Shown: in pieces, positions 1-11,363 of the stretch
Layout of the letters: each line of letters begins with the position of its first letter
How positions within the stretch are numbered: the first letter of the stretch is position 1
Assembly: GCA_037178975.1 (NCBI GenBank)
Contig: JASJZH010000001.1
Span: forward strand, 4,944,501-5,008,500
Length of the DNA stretch: 64,000 nt
Source of the DNA: Oscheius tipulae
Lineage: Eukaryota > Nematoda > Chromadorea > Rhabditida > Rhabditidae
Direction of reading: 5' to 3'
Notes under the pieces: generated by a model
Databases searched by the model: none
What the model was told of the DNA's origin: nothing
What the model saw: the letters and a program-made list of their open reading frames with translations, nothing else
Program-made: the position numbers and the translations under genes

Positions 1-15
1 GTTGCAGCGGGGGCT

Positions 16-3000
16 ATGTCCGCCTCTTTTATGTTTCGAACACGCAGTTTGAAGTGCCAAAAATCGACAATCGGAACACAGGAAAGGACAAAACGAGAGT
101 GTTTTAGGTCCTTGCTTTGTCCGGAAAATCATCGAACTATTCCGGAAATGGGGTTTTTTCATCGCCACTCATGCCTGGACTGCCATCGGCATCTGTCTCC
201 TAGTCTCAGCTATATCTACAGTTAAAATTGTCCTGACTCCGTGGGTTCAATTCATTTTTTTAACTAGAGTTATTCAGACAGAGGAATGACATCAGCGGGT
301 ACACTCCGTACGGAGCTAGAGCCAACGACGAATGGGCCGAATACAAGAACTTTTTCTCCTCCGACGGTCTGCCCGTAGCCGCGTATCTGTATATTGTGGC
401 CAAAGACAACGGCAGTATGTTGCGACCCGATTATTTAGACGAATCCATCAAGGTTCACTCCTTGTCTTGGCCAGAAATTAGTCCCGGTTTAGGTGTTAAA
501 CTACGCCTCGAAGAATGTCACACTGCTGAACCGGAAAACAGGCAAGATTGAGGGCTTTAACGAGTTCTGTAGCTCATTCTGTCAGATCAACGAGCCCTTC
601 CGTCAGTTTTATGTAGGTTTTTGAACTTAGTAAAAAAGTTGTTCTTCAGAACGGCTATCAAATTCTGACGGATGCCGGACCGAATGGAACTACGATCAAA
701 CTCCAACTTAACTATCCCCTGAGTACCGTCTACGGAATCACCTTCAGTCTGCAGCCGAGCTTCTTCGGAGTCGACCTTTTCGGAGATGAACCGTCTCGAG
801 ACGATGTCCCCAAACTTCTCGGCGGTCCTGATCACATCTTTGGTTAGTCCTCGACCATGTTTGAACTATCAATCTTACAGAATCCAACGAAACACGCCCT
901 CTGACCGATCCTCTGAGCCATATTACCAACATGAAGTCGGTCAAGATGATAACGTTCCAGTTCCGAGCCGAACACCGTGATGGCTGGATCGACCAGGATG
1001 TCAAAGACTGGGAAATTAAGATGGTCGACGTGTTTGAAAAGCAGTACCAGTCGAGCAGACTGAAGATCTATGCCTATTCTCAGTCTTATGTGGAAGAGGA
1101 AATGGTTCGAAGTGGGACTATTATGGTTCCCTATCTGGTAGTCGGCTTTTCCATCATGTGTCTCTGCAGTATCTGTTCCGTCATGATCCGAGCCCTCTAC
1201 ATGCATCAGGAGAACTGGTACAAGGTACTTTGTATTTCATTTTCCAAGAATAACACTCCTTTAGATTGCCCTGGCCATTTTTGCCTGCCTGACTCCTCTT
1301 CTGGCCTGCTCCACAGCCTTGGCTGTCATGTTCTTGTGCGGAATCCGATTCGCTTCGATTCTCTGTGTCATCCCGTTTCTCGTTCTGTCCATCGGAGTCG
1401 ACTCTTCCTATCTGATGCTCCACGAATGGCAAAGAGTTACGAAACACATGAGAGAGTCCCCATCTAAGAAGGACAGTGTCGGTCATAGAATGAGCGAGGT
1501 TGGATGTTGTTTTATCGAGAATACACTAGAGCTCCAGGTGATGGCCGAGGTTGGTCCCGCCATCCTCATCTCCTGTCTGACCAACATGTTCGCCGATTTG
1601 GTCGGATCATTCACCTCCTCTCCAGAAATCACCATGCTCTGTACCGGAAACATGCTATCCATGTGGTTCGCCTTTATCTATCAGGTATTGACTCTTTTGG
1701 TTAAAAGATGGTCCGGATTTCAGATGACCTTCTTCGCCGCTCTGATGTCGATTGTCGGAAAGTACGAGTTTGGAGACGATGGTCCCAAACTGGAGACTCA
1801 GATTAACATCAATGAGAATCGAGTCAACATTGCTCGTCATCACAGACCTCTCACAGTAAGCTTTGCATCACATTCTAGCCAAGTTATTTATTTCAGAGAC
1901 AGCCCTCCAAGTTCCACGAAGTGACCAAGCCCGTCGTTTCCAAGTTCATGACGAGATACGTGGATGTGATGGCCTCATTGCCAGTCTACATGGGAATCGT
2001 TCTTCTCTACCTCGGATTCTTAGCCTTGTCCATTTACGTGGGTTTCTTATTCGACATTATCATTTTGAATTCCAGGGAATCACGATCATCAACATCAATC
2101 TGACTGCTCAAAAACTCTTCGCTCTGGACTCTCCGCTTTTGGAGGTAAGACACTTTGAATAGTTACAGAATGAACTTTCAGCTGGACAAGCTGCGTGTCG
2201 AATATCAGGTTCCACACTATTCGATGGCTACAGTCTTCGTGACCAAGCCTGGAAATTTATCGGATCCCGAGCGACTACAGAAACTGAATAATTTCGTCGC
2301 GGACATGGAGAGACTGAACGGAAGTTGGGGAGAGTCTTGGGGACCAGCCGGAAGTAACTACTTTATGCGAGACTTCCAGGCCTTCCAGAAATGTAGACGC
2401 ACTATTGTTTTCAAAAGGAAATTCTTTGATTTCAGCATTTAGTGATGAGGAGGATGAGGATTATGATGAGGATGCTTCCACGACCATGGCCACGATTGAC
2501 GACACCCCCACAACGCCGGCAGCTCTTATAGAAGCTCAGCAGGTCACGAAATTCAATGAGCAGCAGCTGAAATACTTCCTCGTCTGGCCGGAATACGACT
2601 TTTGGAGCGGGTTCGTCAAGCTGAAAAATGGAACGGAGCCGGAGTGAGTTCTTGAAAAGAGATTTCAAAGTTCTAACTATCAGTGAGCAAGTGTTGGACC
2701 GATTCTTCTTCACAACCGGCTATCACGGAGACAGGTTGTCCAACTGGAACCAAAGAGGTGTTATGCTCCATCAGTGGAGAGAGGTCGTCGACAAGTACGC
2801 CAAGTAAGCCTTTTGAATTTAGCCAGGAAACATCTGAACTTTTTCAGAGACTTCGGAGCATCGGTCTTCCACGAGGACGGAATCTACTTGGATCTCATCG
2901 ACAACATGCCCACGGATACCTGGCAGGTCAGAAAAAGCAGACAAACCGAAAATTTATCCTCTTTTTTTCAGTCTGTGGTCGGAAATCTGATCTGTATGGG

Positions 3001-3628
3001 TCTCGTCTGCTTCGTCTTCCTAAACAATGTCTTCACTGTGGCCATCGCTTCTCTCTGTGTACTATCGATCTGTTGTGGAATTTTGGGTATCCTCTCCTTG
3101 ACTGGAACCGATCTGGACCCTATCACAATGGCTGCCATGATCATCTCTGTTGGATTCTCTGTGGACATTCCGGCACATGTCTCATATCACTACTACCAGG
3201 CCACAATTCAAGAAGGCCCAATGTCACGACCAGCTGATCGTCTGGCCAACTGTCTCTCCTCTGTGGCCTTCCCAGCTTTACAAGCAGCCTTGTCCACAAT
3301 TCTCTGTGTCTGTTCTCTGCTGTTCGTCAACCTGTACATGGCCGAAGTCTTCGTCAAGACGATGGTTCTCTGTGTGGTTCTCTGTAATCTCCATGGTCTC
3401 GTCTTCTTGCCAGCCATTCTGATCATGCTCGATAATATTAGGATAGCATGCCGACCCAAGGGTTAGTACTTTTTTTAAATACTTCTATGAAAAATTTTAG
3501 GAGCAGCGGCGCAGAACCGAGTGCGTAACAATGTGGCACCCAACCAGAGACAGGGTTCACGCGGTCGAAACAAGAACAACAAGGTCGCGGCTGCCAAGAG
3601 TAACGTCACGGATCGACCCGAAATCTAG
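16..3628 (+). CDS. Patched-related (PTR) sterol-sensing-domain membrane protein, 5' end uncertain
   Basis: Multi-exon gene of the nematode patched-related/RND permease family, acting in membranes on sterol or lipid cargo (family knowledge). After a short N-terminus comes TM1 (WGFFIATHAW..LLVSAIS), an extracellular domain with RKTGKIEGFNEFC, then the sterol-sensing-like bundle with the RND motif GVDSSYLMLHEW near 1400, and a second bundle with GFSVDIPAHVSYHYY near 3150. An acidic Asp/Glu-rich stretch (about 2440-2480) interrupts the second extracellular domain. Introns are about 37-60 bases (for example 451-491, 613-649, 846-880). The last exon is basic (RGRNKNNK) and stops with TAG at 3626-3628. 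The ATG at 16 can be joined through an intron 47-107, but the gene may begin before the window. No disrupted frame was seen in the core. Confidence 0.85.
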
Positions 3629-3932
3629 TATCTTTTCCTCATTTCCCCCACATCTTACCGGTTCCAAAACTACGCCAAGCCACATCTCCTCATTGCTCAT
3701 TTCGGACACACCTCAGTATATGTAAATATTGGCCTCTAGCTCGTCCTCAGCCCCTCCAAAAAATGAATCTACTGTACAAATTGCCGTGCCTAAGTATTTT
3801 TTACTGTCCGATTATTTCCTCCTCTTCAGATAAACATGTTCCCGTACCTGCTTTTTGCTGCTTTTTAAAAGATGTTCAAATCGATAACCCTAAGTAAGCG
3901 AGGTTCAACGGTAACTTCTCATTGCCAAACAA
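3629..3932. other. Intergenic, PTR 3' UTR and F-box 5' region
   Basis: This 304-base stretch holds the 3' UTR of the PTR gene and the leader of the F-box gene. No further open frame or RNA gene is visible. Confidence 0.5.
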
Positions 3933-5035
3933 ATGAATCAACCTAAGCTCAACCTATTGGACTTGCCAAACAAATGGATTGTGGAGGTTGCCAAAAGGGT
4001 AAGTGTCTAATCTTATTGTCTTCTTGAGTTGAACATTCAGTTGCTTCCGGAGAACATTTCCCTCCTGGCCTCAACATGTCAGACCATGCATCAAATCTTG
4101 AAAGAGAGTAGAGGTACTTTCCTCAAAAGATTGAAATGTATTAAAATGTTTCATGGAAAAGTGGGTCGAAGTAGCTGTCTAACTGAGAAATCTGTTTAGA
4201 ACAAAGAGAAGAACATGTTGGACAATCATCATTGCATCTACCATTGCATTTATTTCGAGGATTTCAAAGTAAGACTGTTCCTAGTGAATTCAGAGAGTTC
4301 ATTTCAGAACGAGGAAGATATCAGGGAGATTGTCGTACGACTCATTGAAAATCGGATTTTTGCTGATCACATCACGACTACTGGACAGTGTCCAGTCATT
4401 CCGGAAATCTTCGAGTTGAGGCCCAAAGGACTAATCTGTAAGAAGGTGTTTGACTTGAATCTTCTGCCAAAGTACGAAATGGTTAGTGGATTGGAAGTGA
4501 AGAGACGCCTGTGCTTCAGAGCAATATTTATATTGGTGCAGTCAATCCAAAGGACTTCGAGGAGCTTGCTCTTCAACTACTTTCTCGTGGCAAAGTCGTG
4601 CATCTTCGGATTGATGATCCGACTCGACAGGCTGGCTACGCTATCGACGTCACAGTCCCGATAGCTAATATCGCCTCGAAACTATCGTCTTTTGAAGGAT
4701 CCCGTTTCAAACTGGGAGAGTCTCCAATCATTTTCGACGCCGTTCGTTTCAAGACCATTTACAGAGCTCCTTACGTGGAGTTCAGTTTTGAAGACTTCTG
4801 CTTCTATCCGAACCGATGCGAGATTACAGCCAGCTTCTACCCTGCTCGCGGAGGAGCTGTTGTGATTCTGTTCGACGACTACAATGGAAAAAAAGGAATC
4901 GTTCTCATGAAGTTTTGTTCATCTGTCCCGGAAGCAGATGACTTCGTAAGACGCTCTCTGACAGGATGTGGAGCGAATGATTACAACTTTGAGGCGTGGT
5001 TTCCACAAGAACTACTCACTTCTGTCTTTGGCTAA
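3933..5035 (+). CDS. F-box protein with uncharacterised C-terminal domain
   Basis: The first two exons (3933-4000 and from 4042) encode an N-terminal F-box: LLDLPNKWIVEVAKRLLPE then NISLLASTCQTMHQIL, the usual LP..I..I...L...L..VC pattern. F-box proteins bind Skp1 and select substrates for SCF ubiquitin ligases; nematodes have many. The rest (exons near 4201-4267, 4308-4479 and 4520-5035) holds a roughly 250-residue region ending TSVFG with TAA at 5033-5035, in which I recognise no FTH or FBA domain with certainty. Introns are short (about 40 bases). The substrate is unknown. The gene follows the PTR gene on the same strand by 305 bases, with no sign of an operon beyond that. Confidence 0.7.
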
Positions 5036-5136
5036 ACGAAATAAACTTTTTCCAATAACCAATTCGGTGGCTACTCCATAACGTTCACTTTTGTCATACA
5101 GTTCATTAGAATATCCACTTGTGTAAATGAGGGTCG

Positions 5137-5144
5137 TATAAAAG
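5137..5144 (+). promoter_or_regulatory. TATA box upstream of small peptide gene
   Basis: TATAAAAG lies 38 bases before the ATG at 5175. A strong TATA box is typical of highly expressed, tissue-specific nematode genes. Confidence 0.5.
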
Positions 5145-5174
5145 GGACGATTTCCTCCCCACTCTCCAAGCCAC

Positions 5175-5433
5175 CATGCGTCTTCTTCTCTTGTTCAGCT
5201 GCCCCCTGTGCTCTCTAAAATCACGCTAATTTCAGATTCTCGGACTCGCTGCTATCTTCTCCTTCGCCGAGGGAAAGCCCAACTGCAGTACCAGAAACTG
5301 CAAAAAAGAAAATGCGTCAACTACCATTGTCAACAAGTTTTGAAGTTTTGTGACGTAAGTGCGCTATGACTGTGCCGGAAAAAAGACAAAATATACTGTT
5401 GCATAGTCAAAAGACTGGAGCTTTCGAATCTGA
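5175..5433 (+). pseudogene. Small secreted Cys-rich peptide gene with disturbed frame
   Basis: A TATA box precedes an ATG and a hydrophobic leader (MRLLLLF, then ILGLAAIFSFAEG after an acceptor at about 5233). The mature part begins with Cys residues (NCSTRNCKK) in the leader frame, but that frame soon reaches TGA, while the continuation with further Cys residues (CVNYHCQQVLKFCD) lies in another frame right after an A-rich run (about 5303-5316). A donor GTAAG at 5355 and acceptor at 5406 then lead to a short last exon ending TGA at 5431-5433. The first exon also fails to join the leader frame cleanly. Either this is a decaying peptide gene or the assembly has an indel in the homopolymer. Function unknown. 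Confidence 0.4.
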
Positions 5434-5896
5434 GTTCCTCGGGACTACCTCAAATCCTAGTCAAAGTGGGAGAGAAAAGTAACCAAAAGAGTGGAAAAGT
5501 GTCGCCTTTTGGAGAAAGTAGAAATTCATGAGCGAAAGGTAACCAAAAGTCAGTGCGACAGTAGAACAAACTTTGTAGAAAGTGTAAATACCTGACCTGT
5601 GATTGTTGGAGATGAACTGCACAAGAGAGCAACTGGCGGACAGGCCTAATGAACTGGAGTTACAAAGTTGACAAAACTTGACAAGATTTTTTAATTCGAG
5701 TTCGCTTCTGACGCGTTTCGACAAGTCAAGAGCGACAAGACAACAAGGTCTGCGTTGAATCCTGGAATTCTCACTTTGTCACAAGTCGTGTTGATGCGGG
5801 ATTACCGATTAAATAACGACCAAACAGCTCAAAACGACCAAACAAAGTCAGATTGAAATTGAATTGAATTGTATTTTATTGTGATGTTGATAAGAA
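5434..5896. other. Intergenic, no clear gene
   Basis: No convincing coding exon. Around 5810-5850 there is a short direct repeat of AACGACCAAACA, and GAATTGAATTGTATTTTATT marks the 3' end of the following minus-strand gene. Confidence 0.4.
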
Positions 5897-6458
5897 CTAC
5901 TCGGTCAGGATGTCACTGCCTTTGCGAATTCCAATGTCCACGTGGAAACAAGTTGCATCGTTGACTACGGTCCCGTTGAAGATGTACTGCCCTATGAAAT
6001 TGCAACTGAAACTTAAATCCCGATGTCCTAGGTTAATGTCTACCAGCTGGTAAAAGTCCGTACCCCTTCTTTCAAGTGACTCTTACCTTATTGACAAGGA
6101 TAATCGGGTACGTGGAGGCTATTTTTTCCGCACAAGATAGTGAGACGTTTCGAGCCAGTCAACTCACCGTCTCTGAAAGCAACAATAAGATTCCTTCAAG
6201 AAGATGAGAAAAGACAGACATCCAGTCGACGGCCACTCCTCCACGTGCCACGAACTTCATGAATTCGGGGAGATGGTGGTCTTGACGGTTTTCCATCTGG
6301 TCGAATCCTCCACAAGCTCCCGATTTTGAGATGGACATTAGAATACCTGGTAGAACATCCAGAAGTGAAAGAGACCTAGTGAAGAAATAGAATCATCTAA
6401 TGAGACCTTTTATTAGTTTCTCCCCATAGCTAATTTGGCCGATTAAAGTCGGAAGGCT
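5897..6458 (-). CDS. Uncharacterised minus-strand protein, several small exons
   Basis: Read on the minus strand, a final exon after a GTTTCAG acceptor encodes CNFIGQYIFNGTVVND then a hydrophilic tail and TAG at 5897-5899. Upstream exons encode GELTGSKRLTILCGKN (about 6090-6180) and SISKSGACGGFDQMENRQ (about 6230-6340). A possible start ATG (MSLPTLIGQISYGEK) lies near 6458. The segments read as protein and are bounded by plausible GT-AG signals, but I could not join all phases without conflict, so the model is approximate. I do not recognise the family; Cys and Gly content suggests an extracellular protein. Confidence 0.35.
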
Positions 6459-7223
6459 CATTAATCTTCTGCTAGACAACCATGTTTGAAGAAGGATTCA
6501 AAAAGAATTTCCCCATCTTTTGATCACGTGAGTGTTGTTTACCAGAAGGGACGTAGACTCACCCCGCCTCGAAAATATATACGACAAGGACGAAAACAGA
6601 AGGGCAGAGCCAGTATAAATAGGCAGAGGCCGGAGTCTCTTGTTGACGAAGCTCTTGTTGCTCTTCACGTGATCTCTGTTTTCGGGTTTTCTGCTTGAAG
6701 CTCTTTCTCCCTCCAAAGAGATATCCATACCTCTGTCCTCTTTTGTTTGGTAACAGTCCAATGTTTCCAACGGCCTGAAACTCTGTTTCTTATCATATAT
6801 TATCCTCTTATTAGTGAGTAGGAAAGTCTTCTTGATACATACATGTTGAGATTCCGCCAACTCTAGATTCTTGCACTACATGTGATGGTCTAGGAATGTA
6901 TGTTAACCGCTTTCAACTTGTTTCTGCTATCTTCCTCTTACGGGTCTTTGTTTTAAAACTTGCTAAAAGATCCGTTTAACTCTTTCAAGAGACATCTTTG
7001 ATCCGTAGACAGTTAACATTGCAATTTCCAAGGATAGATTTTATAATATCCAAGTGAAATCCCTAGATTTGTTTTGCCAGTCAATATTCTCCCCAGTATT
7101 TTCCCATTTTACAATTATCCATTTCAAACCCAGTTTTCAGCTTACAAAACTACACAAAAATGCTTTCACAAGAAGAATTTCCCGCCCTGTCTGCCCAGAA
7201 GCAGACAAGTCGTCAAGAACAAC
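6459..7223. other. Intergenic region with a TATA-like element
   Basis: No supported coding sequence. A TATAAATA motif lies at about 6615 on the plus strand and could be a promoter for an unseen first exon of the downstream LEA-like gene; no start codon could be tied to it. Confidence 0.35.
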
Positions 7224-7637
7224 ATGGTTGGTTACCCGATATTTGCACTTTCGATCTTGTTTGGGTTCTTTCCCGCCGCCGAGTCCGCAACAACATGCAC
7301 TTTAGGGGGCAACAACAAAACACACGTGGTCGTTGTTCCCTCTCGTTATTGGGAAATTTCGGGAAGGCGGGCGGTGACGAGAGATTTAGGACAGAGATAT
7401 GACTCTATAACTGGGAAACTTGTGTATTTAGTTAGGGAGTGTGAAAGATTGTTTGGACATGCTTCTCACTTTTTAGCGGAACCAACCTCGTCTCCCATTG
7501 TGAACACCTTAAAAAGTGTCGGAGAGTCGATTCGCGACAATGCGGTCGCAGTCTGCCAGACTATCAAAGACGAGGTCTCCTCTTGTACCAAGACCAAAGA
7601 AACTGACGATGAGCAGCACGAAAAAGACGATATCTAA
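7224..7637 (+). CDS. Small secreted protein of unknown function
   Basis: Single-exon frame of 137 codons. It starts MVGYPIFALSILFGFF followed by PAAESA, a classical signal peptide, so the product enters the secretory pathway. The mature part has four Cys residues, a basic centre and a hydrophilic, acidic C-terminus (KETDDEQHEKDD). The stop is followed by AATAAA near 7654. I know no family match. The next gene (LEA-like) has no ATG of its own nearby, so some transcripts could splice from inside this exon into the LEA exons; possible donors exist but none is decisive. Confidence 0.55.
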   Translation: MVGYPIFALSILFGFFPAAESATTCTLGGNNKTHVVVVPSRYWEISGRRAVTRDLGQRYDSITGKLVYLVRECERLFGHASHFLAEPTSSPIVNTLKSVGESIRDNAVAVCQTIKDEVSSCTKTKETDDEQHEKDDI

Positions 7638-7766
7638 CTTTTTTGTCCAAAACAATAAAACTTTCAAACTCTTGACTAATTGACAAAGTGAAGAAAAAAA
7701 AGAGTCCAATTTTTCCAAAACAATCCAATAAACAAATTTATCTGGTAGTCTACTCACAACTTTCAG

Positions 7767-10700
7767 TCACTCGTACCACTGCGACTACCCAAAGAACCAA
7801 CATTTTGACTCCAGATCAAGCTGACCATCTCGTTTCTGGAATCACAGGCCATCGATGTATCTCTTCCTCTTTGAACTCTCTAATATTTACTTTTTAGTGG
7901 GAAATGCCGCAGTAGGAGAAGGTCTCGTCCAAGTGGCGGTCCCCCCAGGAGAGACAGTCGCCGTTTCGGGATCAATTGAAGGACAGCCGATTGCAAGAAC
8001 GGTTGTCGCCTCACAGACAGGTATTTTAGCATTGTTTATTTTTCAAATAGAGATTCAGCACTCCCTGTTCGTGAAATGGTCATCGTTGGGCAGACAGAAG
8101 AGATTGTTCCAGCAACCGTAGTCAAGAAGACGACCATCTTGGCAGAAACGCAGAGAATTCCGACGCAGACTTTGGTCAGACAAGAGGGTAAGTCCAGTGC
8201 TTTTCTCTAGAACTACAGTAAACTGTTCAGTTGACCGTACTTCAACTCTGACAGAGACTACAAAAGAAATCTCTAAGGAGGCAGTTGAAATAGCCAGTAA
8301 AACAGCCGGAATGGCAATCGACGCTACAGAAGCAGCTGCCTCAACTGTCTACAACAAGACTACCGAGGCTGGAGCCTTTGTGAGAGACACAGCAGCCTCT
8401 GCCGCTGAAACAGCCAAAGAAACTATCAAGGAAGGAGCTGAGGTGGTCGCTGAAAAGGCTCATGATCTCACTCTGGGAACTGCTGAGATGATTGGAACAG
8501 GAGTCGGACATGTGGCCAATGTTACTGAGGCCGCTGCTGAGAAGGCAGTCAACGCTGCCGAAACTGTGGCTGAGGGAACCGCTGAAATTGTTGGAGGAGG
8601 AGCTGGTCTGATTGTAAATACAGCCACTGGAACAGCCGAACTGGCCAAGGATGCCACACTAGGAGCTGTTCATCTCGTCGAAGGTGCAGCTGAAACGCTC
8701 TACGACGCTGGAGCTGCTGTGGCCAACAAGGCCAAAGAAGAGTTCGAGGCTGCTGAAGAAATCGCCCACAACATTGTCATCGGAACTGCTGAAAAGATCG
8801 GAGCTGGTGCCGGACACGTCGCTAATGTGGCTGAGGCTGTCACTGACACTGCTTACAATGTTGTTACAGGTTAGAAACAGATTACATCAGTTACAGTTTC
8901 GAACTTATAGGAACAGCCGAGCTCGCCAAGGACGTAACATTGGGAGCTGCCCATCTTACAAAAGATGTCACCGTGGGAACAGTTCATCTTGCGGAAAATG
9001 CTGTAGTCGGAACTGCCCATCTTGCTAAAGATGTCACCGTGGGAACTGCCACTCTGGCCAAAGACATCACCGTAGGAACTGTCCAAAAGACAGCCCAGGT
9101 GGCCGGCGCTGGAGCTGGATTCCTGGTCAACACTGCCACGAGCATCGCCTCGACCGCAGCACATGTCGTTACAGGAACCGTGAGTACAGTCGTAGGTGCC
9201 GCCTCGACTGCTGTCGAAATGGCCGGAGATGGAGCTAGTGCTGTCGTTCAAGGAGTTGTCGGACTGGGGGAAGCCGCCAAGGAAAAGATTCTTTCTCCTG
9301 CTGCTGAAGTGATCGCGAAGGAAGAGAAGATCGTAGAAGAAAAGATTGCCGAAGACTATTCAGTCTACGAGTCGGTAATGAAGATAGAGGGCAAGGAGAT
9401 CCACAAGACTGAGAAGAAGGAGAAAGACATTGGAATCGACTTGGCGAATCCTGAAGGGGTCGTTCTGACTCAAGGAGTACGCTGGTCGAATCTCGCTGTA
9501 GCCGAGCCACCAGTCACTACTGTCGAGAGAGTGCCTGCCGAAATTATCACCGAGAGAACGACGTTCATTCCACCGACTGGAGAGATTGTCACTGAAAAAG
9601 TCGGCCAAATCACTACCGGGTTCACTGGACTCGGACCTGCCACAGTCATCTCCTCGCACACAATTCCCTTGACCACGGAGAGAATTGAGCCGGATGTTGA
9701 GCCTCAGATAATTCAACAAAGTTTCACTGGACTAGCTGGTCAGCCACAAGATCAAGGAATCACTAACCTGACCAGTCAAGTCACCGCTGGAACTCTAGCA
9801 CAAGGAGTGATCACCAGAGACTCTTTCGGTCAAGGACAGAGAGTCGAGCAACTTCGTTCCGAACAAGAGATTGTCACTGGAAAGAACCCCGTCAATGGCC
9901 TCCCGAAAACCTTCAGCGGAGCTCTGAAGGAAGGACTCGAGGAGATGCCACCAGTTGCCAATCTTGAGGAGAAATCCTTCGCCACAGCTGTCAAGGAACC
10001 CATCCCGCAGGCCAGAAACATTCATCTGGAGAAGAAACCTCTGGAAGCAGATTTTCTCAGAGGAAGAGAAGAAGTCAGAAACATGACGGCTCTCCAGACA
10101 TCGCGAGGCGGTGAGGACATCTATGGTGAGTCAAAGGAAAGATGTAAAACATTTCAGTCTAGGCTATGCTCCGGCTCACGAGGCCGAACACTATGCCATC
10201 GAGAATAAGGACAAGATTCACGAGTCTCATCCGAGGGCTTTCGAAGGAGAGGGACACATGCCTGGTATGGGCAAAAAAAAAAAAGAAATAACATTCTGTG
10301 GTTTCAGGCTACTGCCCGAAAGGACCATCTATGGCTGCTCCGAGAGAGAAGACTTGGATCGCTTCTGTCCAGAGAGACACCAGTCCCAAGTCCGGAACTG
10401 GATACATTACCGATGAATCGGAATCAGCTGCCGAAGCTGATAGTAAATGGCTAGATGAGGTGAGTACTTTGTCCCTTATAGTGTTTCCTTGTACGACATA
10501 GTCTCAAGTCCACATTGTCATATTTTGTAGCAACCGTGGGAAAAGTTGTTTTTGAAGGGAGGCGCCAGTACTGAGCTGTCTGATCGTCTTCACGGTTCTG
10601 AGCTTATCAACAAGGAGGAGCGTGCTCGACATGGTAAATAACAAAGTGGTTTCCATTCACCACATACTTTAGACAGTTTGATGTCGGATGCTTCCTGGAC

Positions 10701-11079
10701 TACAGACACCGATTTCCGCGACCGTACTGGCTCGACAAAATCCGCGTTGTCCTTCGGTTCTCCTATCAAGGAACACATGAAAACGGTAGACTCTGATGAC
10801 GAAGGAATTCGTGAGGAACATGAAATTGTGGGTTCTCCTCTCTTTTTGATTCTAATAGTTTTTGAACCCTTGGTGTCGGCCGAAACTTTGTGTAACCTCT
10901 CTCACCAAAACATGTTTTAGACCTCACTCGATGCCGATCTGGTTATGAACATTTTCCCAAAAAGCGGCGAAAAGGCCGTCCTCCCTATCGACAATACGAT
11001 TGGAAAAGAAGCGATCCCGTTCGAACCAGTCGGACCCGAAGGAAAAATCGGAGCAGCACCTCTTCCTGAACTCGTCTAA
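7767..11079 (+). CDS. LEA-like (group 3) repeat protein, LEA-1-like
   Basis: A large multi-exon gene. The middle (about 8250-9330) is a long run of degenerate 11-residue repeats rich in Ala, Lys, Glu, Thr and Gly, for example GTAHLAKDVTVGTA and AAETAKETIKEGAEV, the pattern of group 3 late-embryogenesis-abundant proteins such as C. elegans LEA-1. These proteins are disordered in water, fold to amphipathic helix on drying and protect proteins and membranes (family knowledge). N-terminal exons (7767-7856, 7898-8020, 8075-8187) and the C-terminal part (9340-11079) are non-repetitive, with Pro/Thr/Glu-rich segments. Exons follow at 10157-10265, 10309-10458, 10531-10632, 10672-10827 and 10921-11079, stopping TAA. 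The first coding exon was not found; it may be shared with the gene at 7224 or lie further upstream. Confidence 0.75.
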
Positions 11080-11334
11080 ACTGTATCATCAATTGTAAAT
11101 ATTGTAAATATGGAGTATTTTTAAATAAACAATGATCAATCAATGTGTTCTTTATCGACAAAAAGAAAAATGTCAAGTGATGAAACTTCCAGTTCGCCTC
11201 CAAGATTGACATCATCTTTGTGATCGCGAGGCTATCTTTACAGTCGCGAATGCTGATTTCCGCCATGCGAATAAAGTAGAAATTGTTATCTTTAGGGGTC
11301 GACTACATCGCTCAAACAGTGTTAAAAGGGCGCG

Positions 11335-11341
11335 CTTATCT
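11335..11341 (-). promoter_or_regulatory. GATA element before lectin gene
   Basis: CTTATCT (AGATAAG on the other strand) 23 bases before the ATG at 11364. It fits intestinal GATA factor binding. Confidence 0.4.
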
Positions 11342-11363
11342 TGAAATTGGAAGTCCAGAAGTC

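Noticed and set aside
6498-6860. 120-codon minus-strand frame as a gene
   Set aside because: Low-complexity basic translation, no ATG context and no exon signals.
8871-9251. Minus-strand frame rich in Ser/Gly/Cys opposite the LEA repeats
   Set aside because: It is the antisense shadow of the LEA-like repeats.
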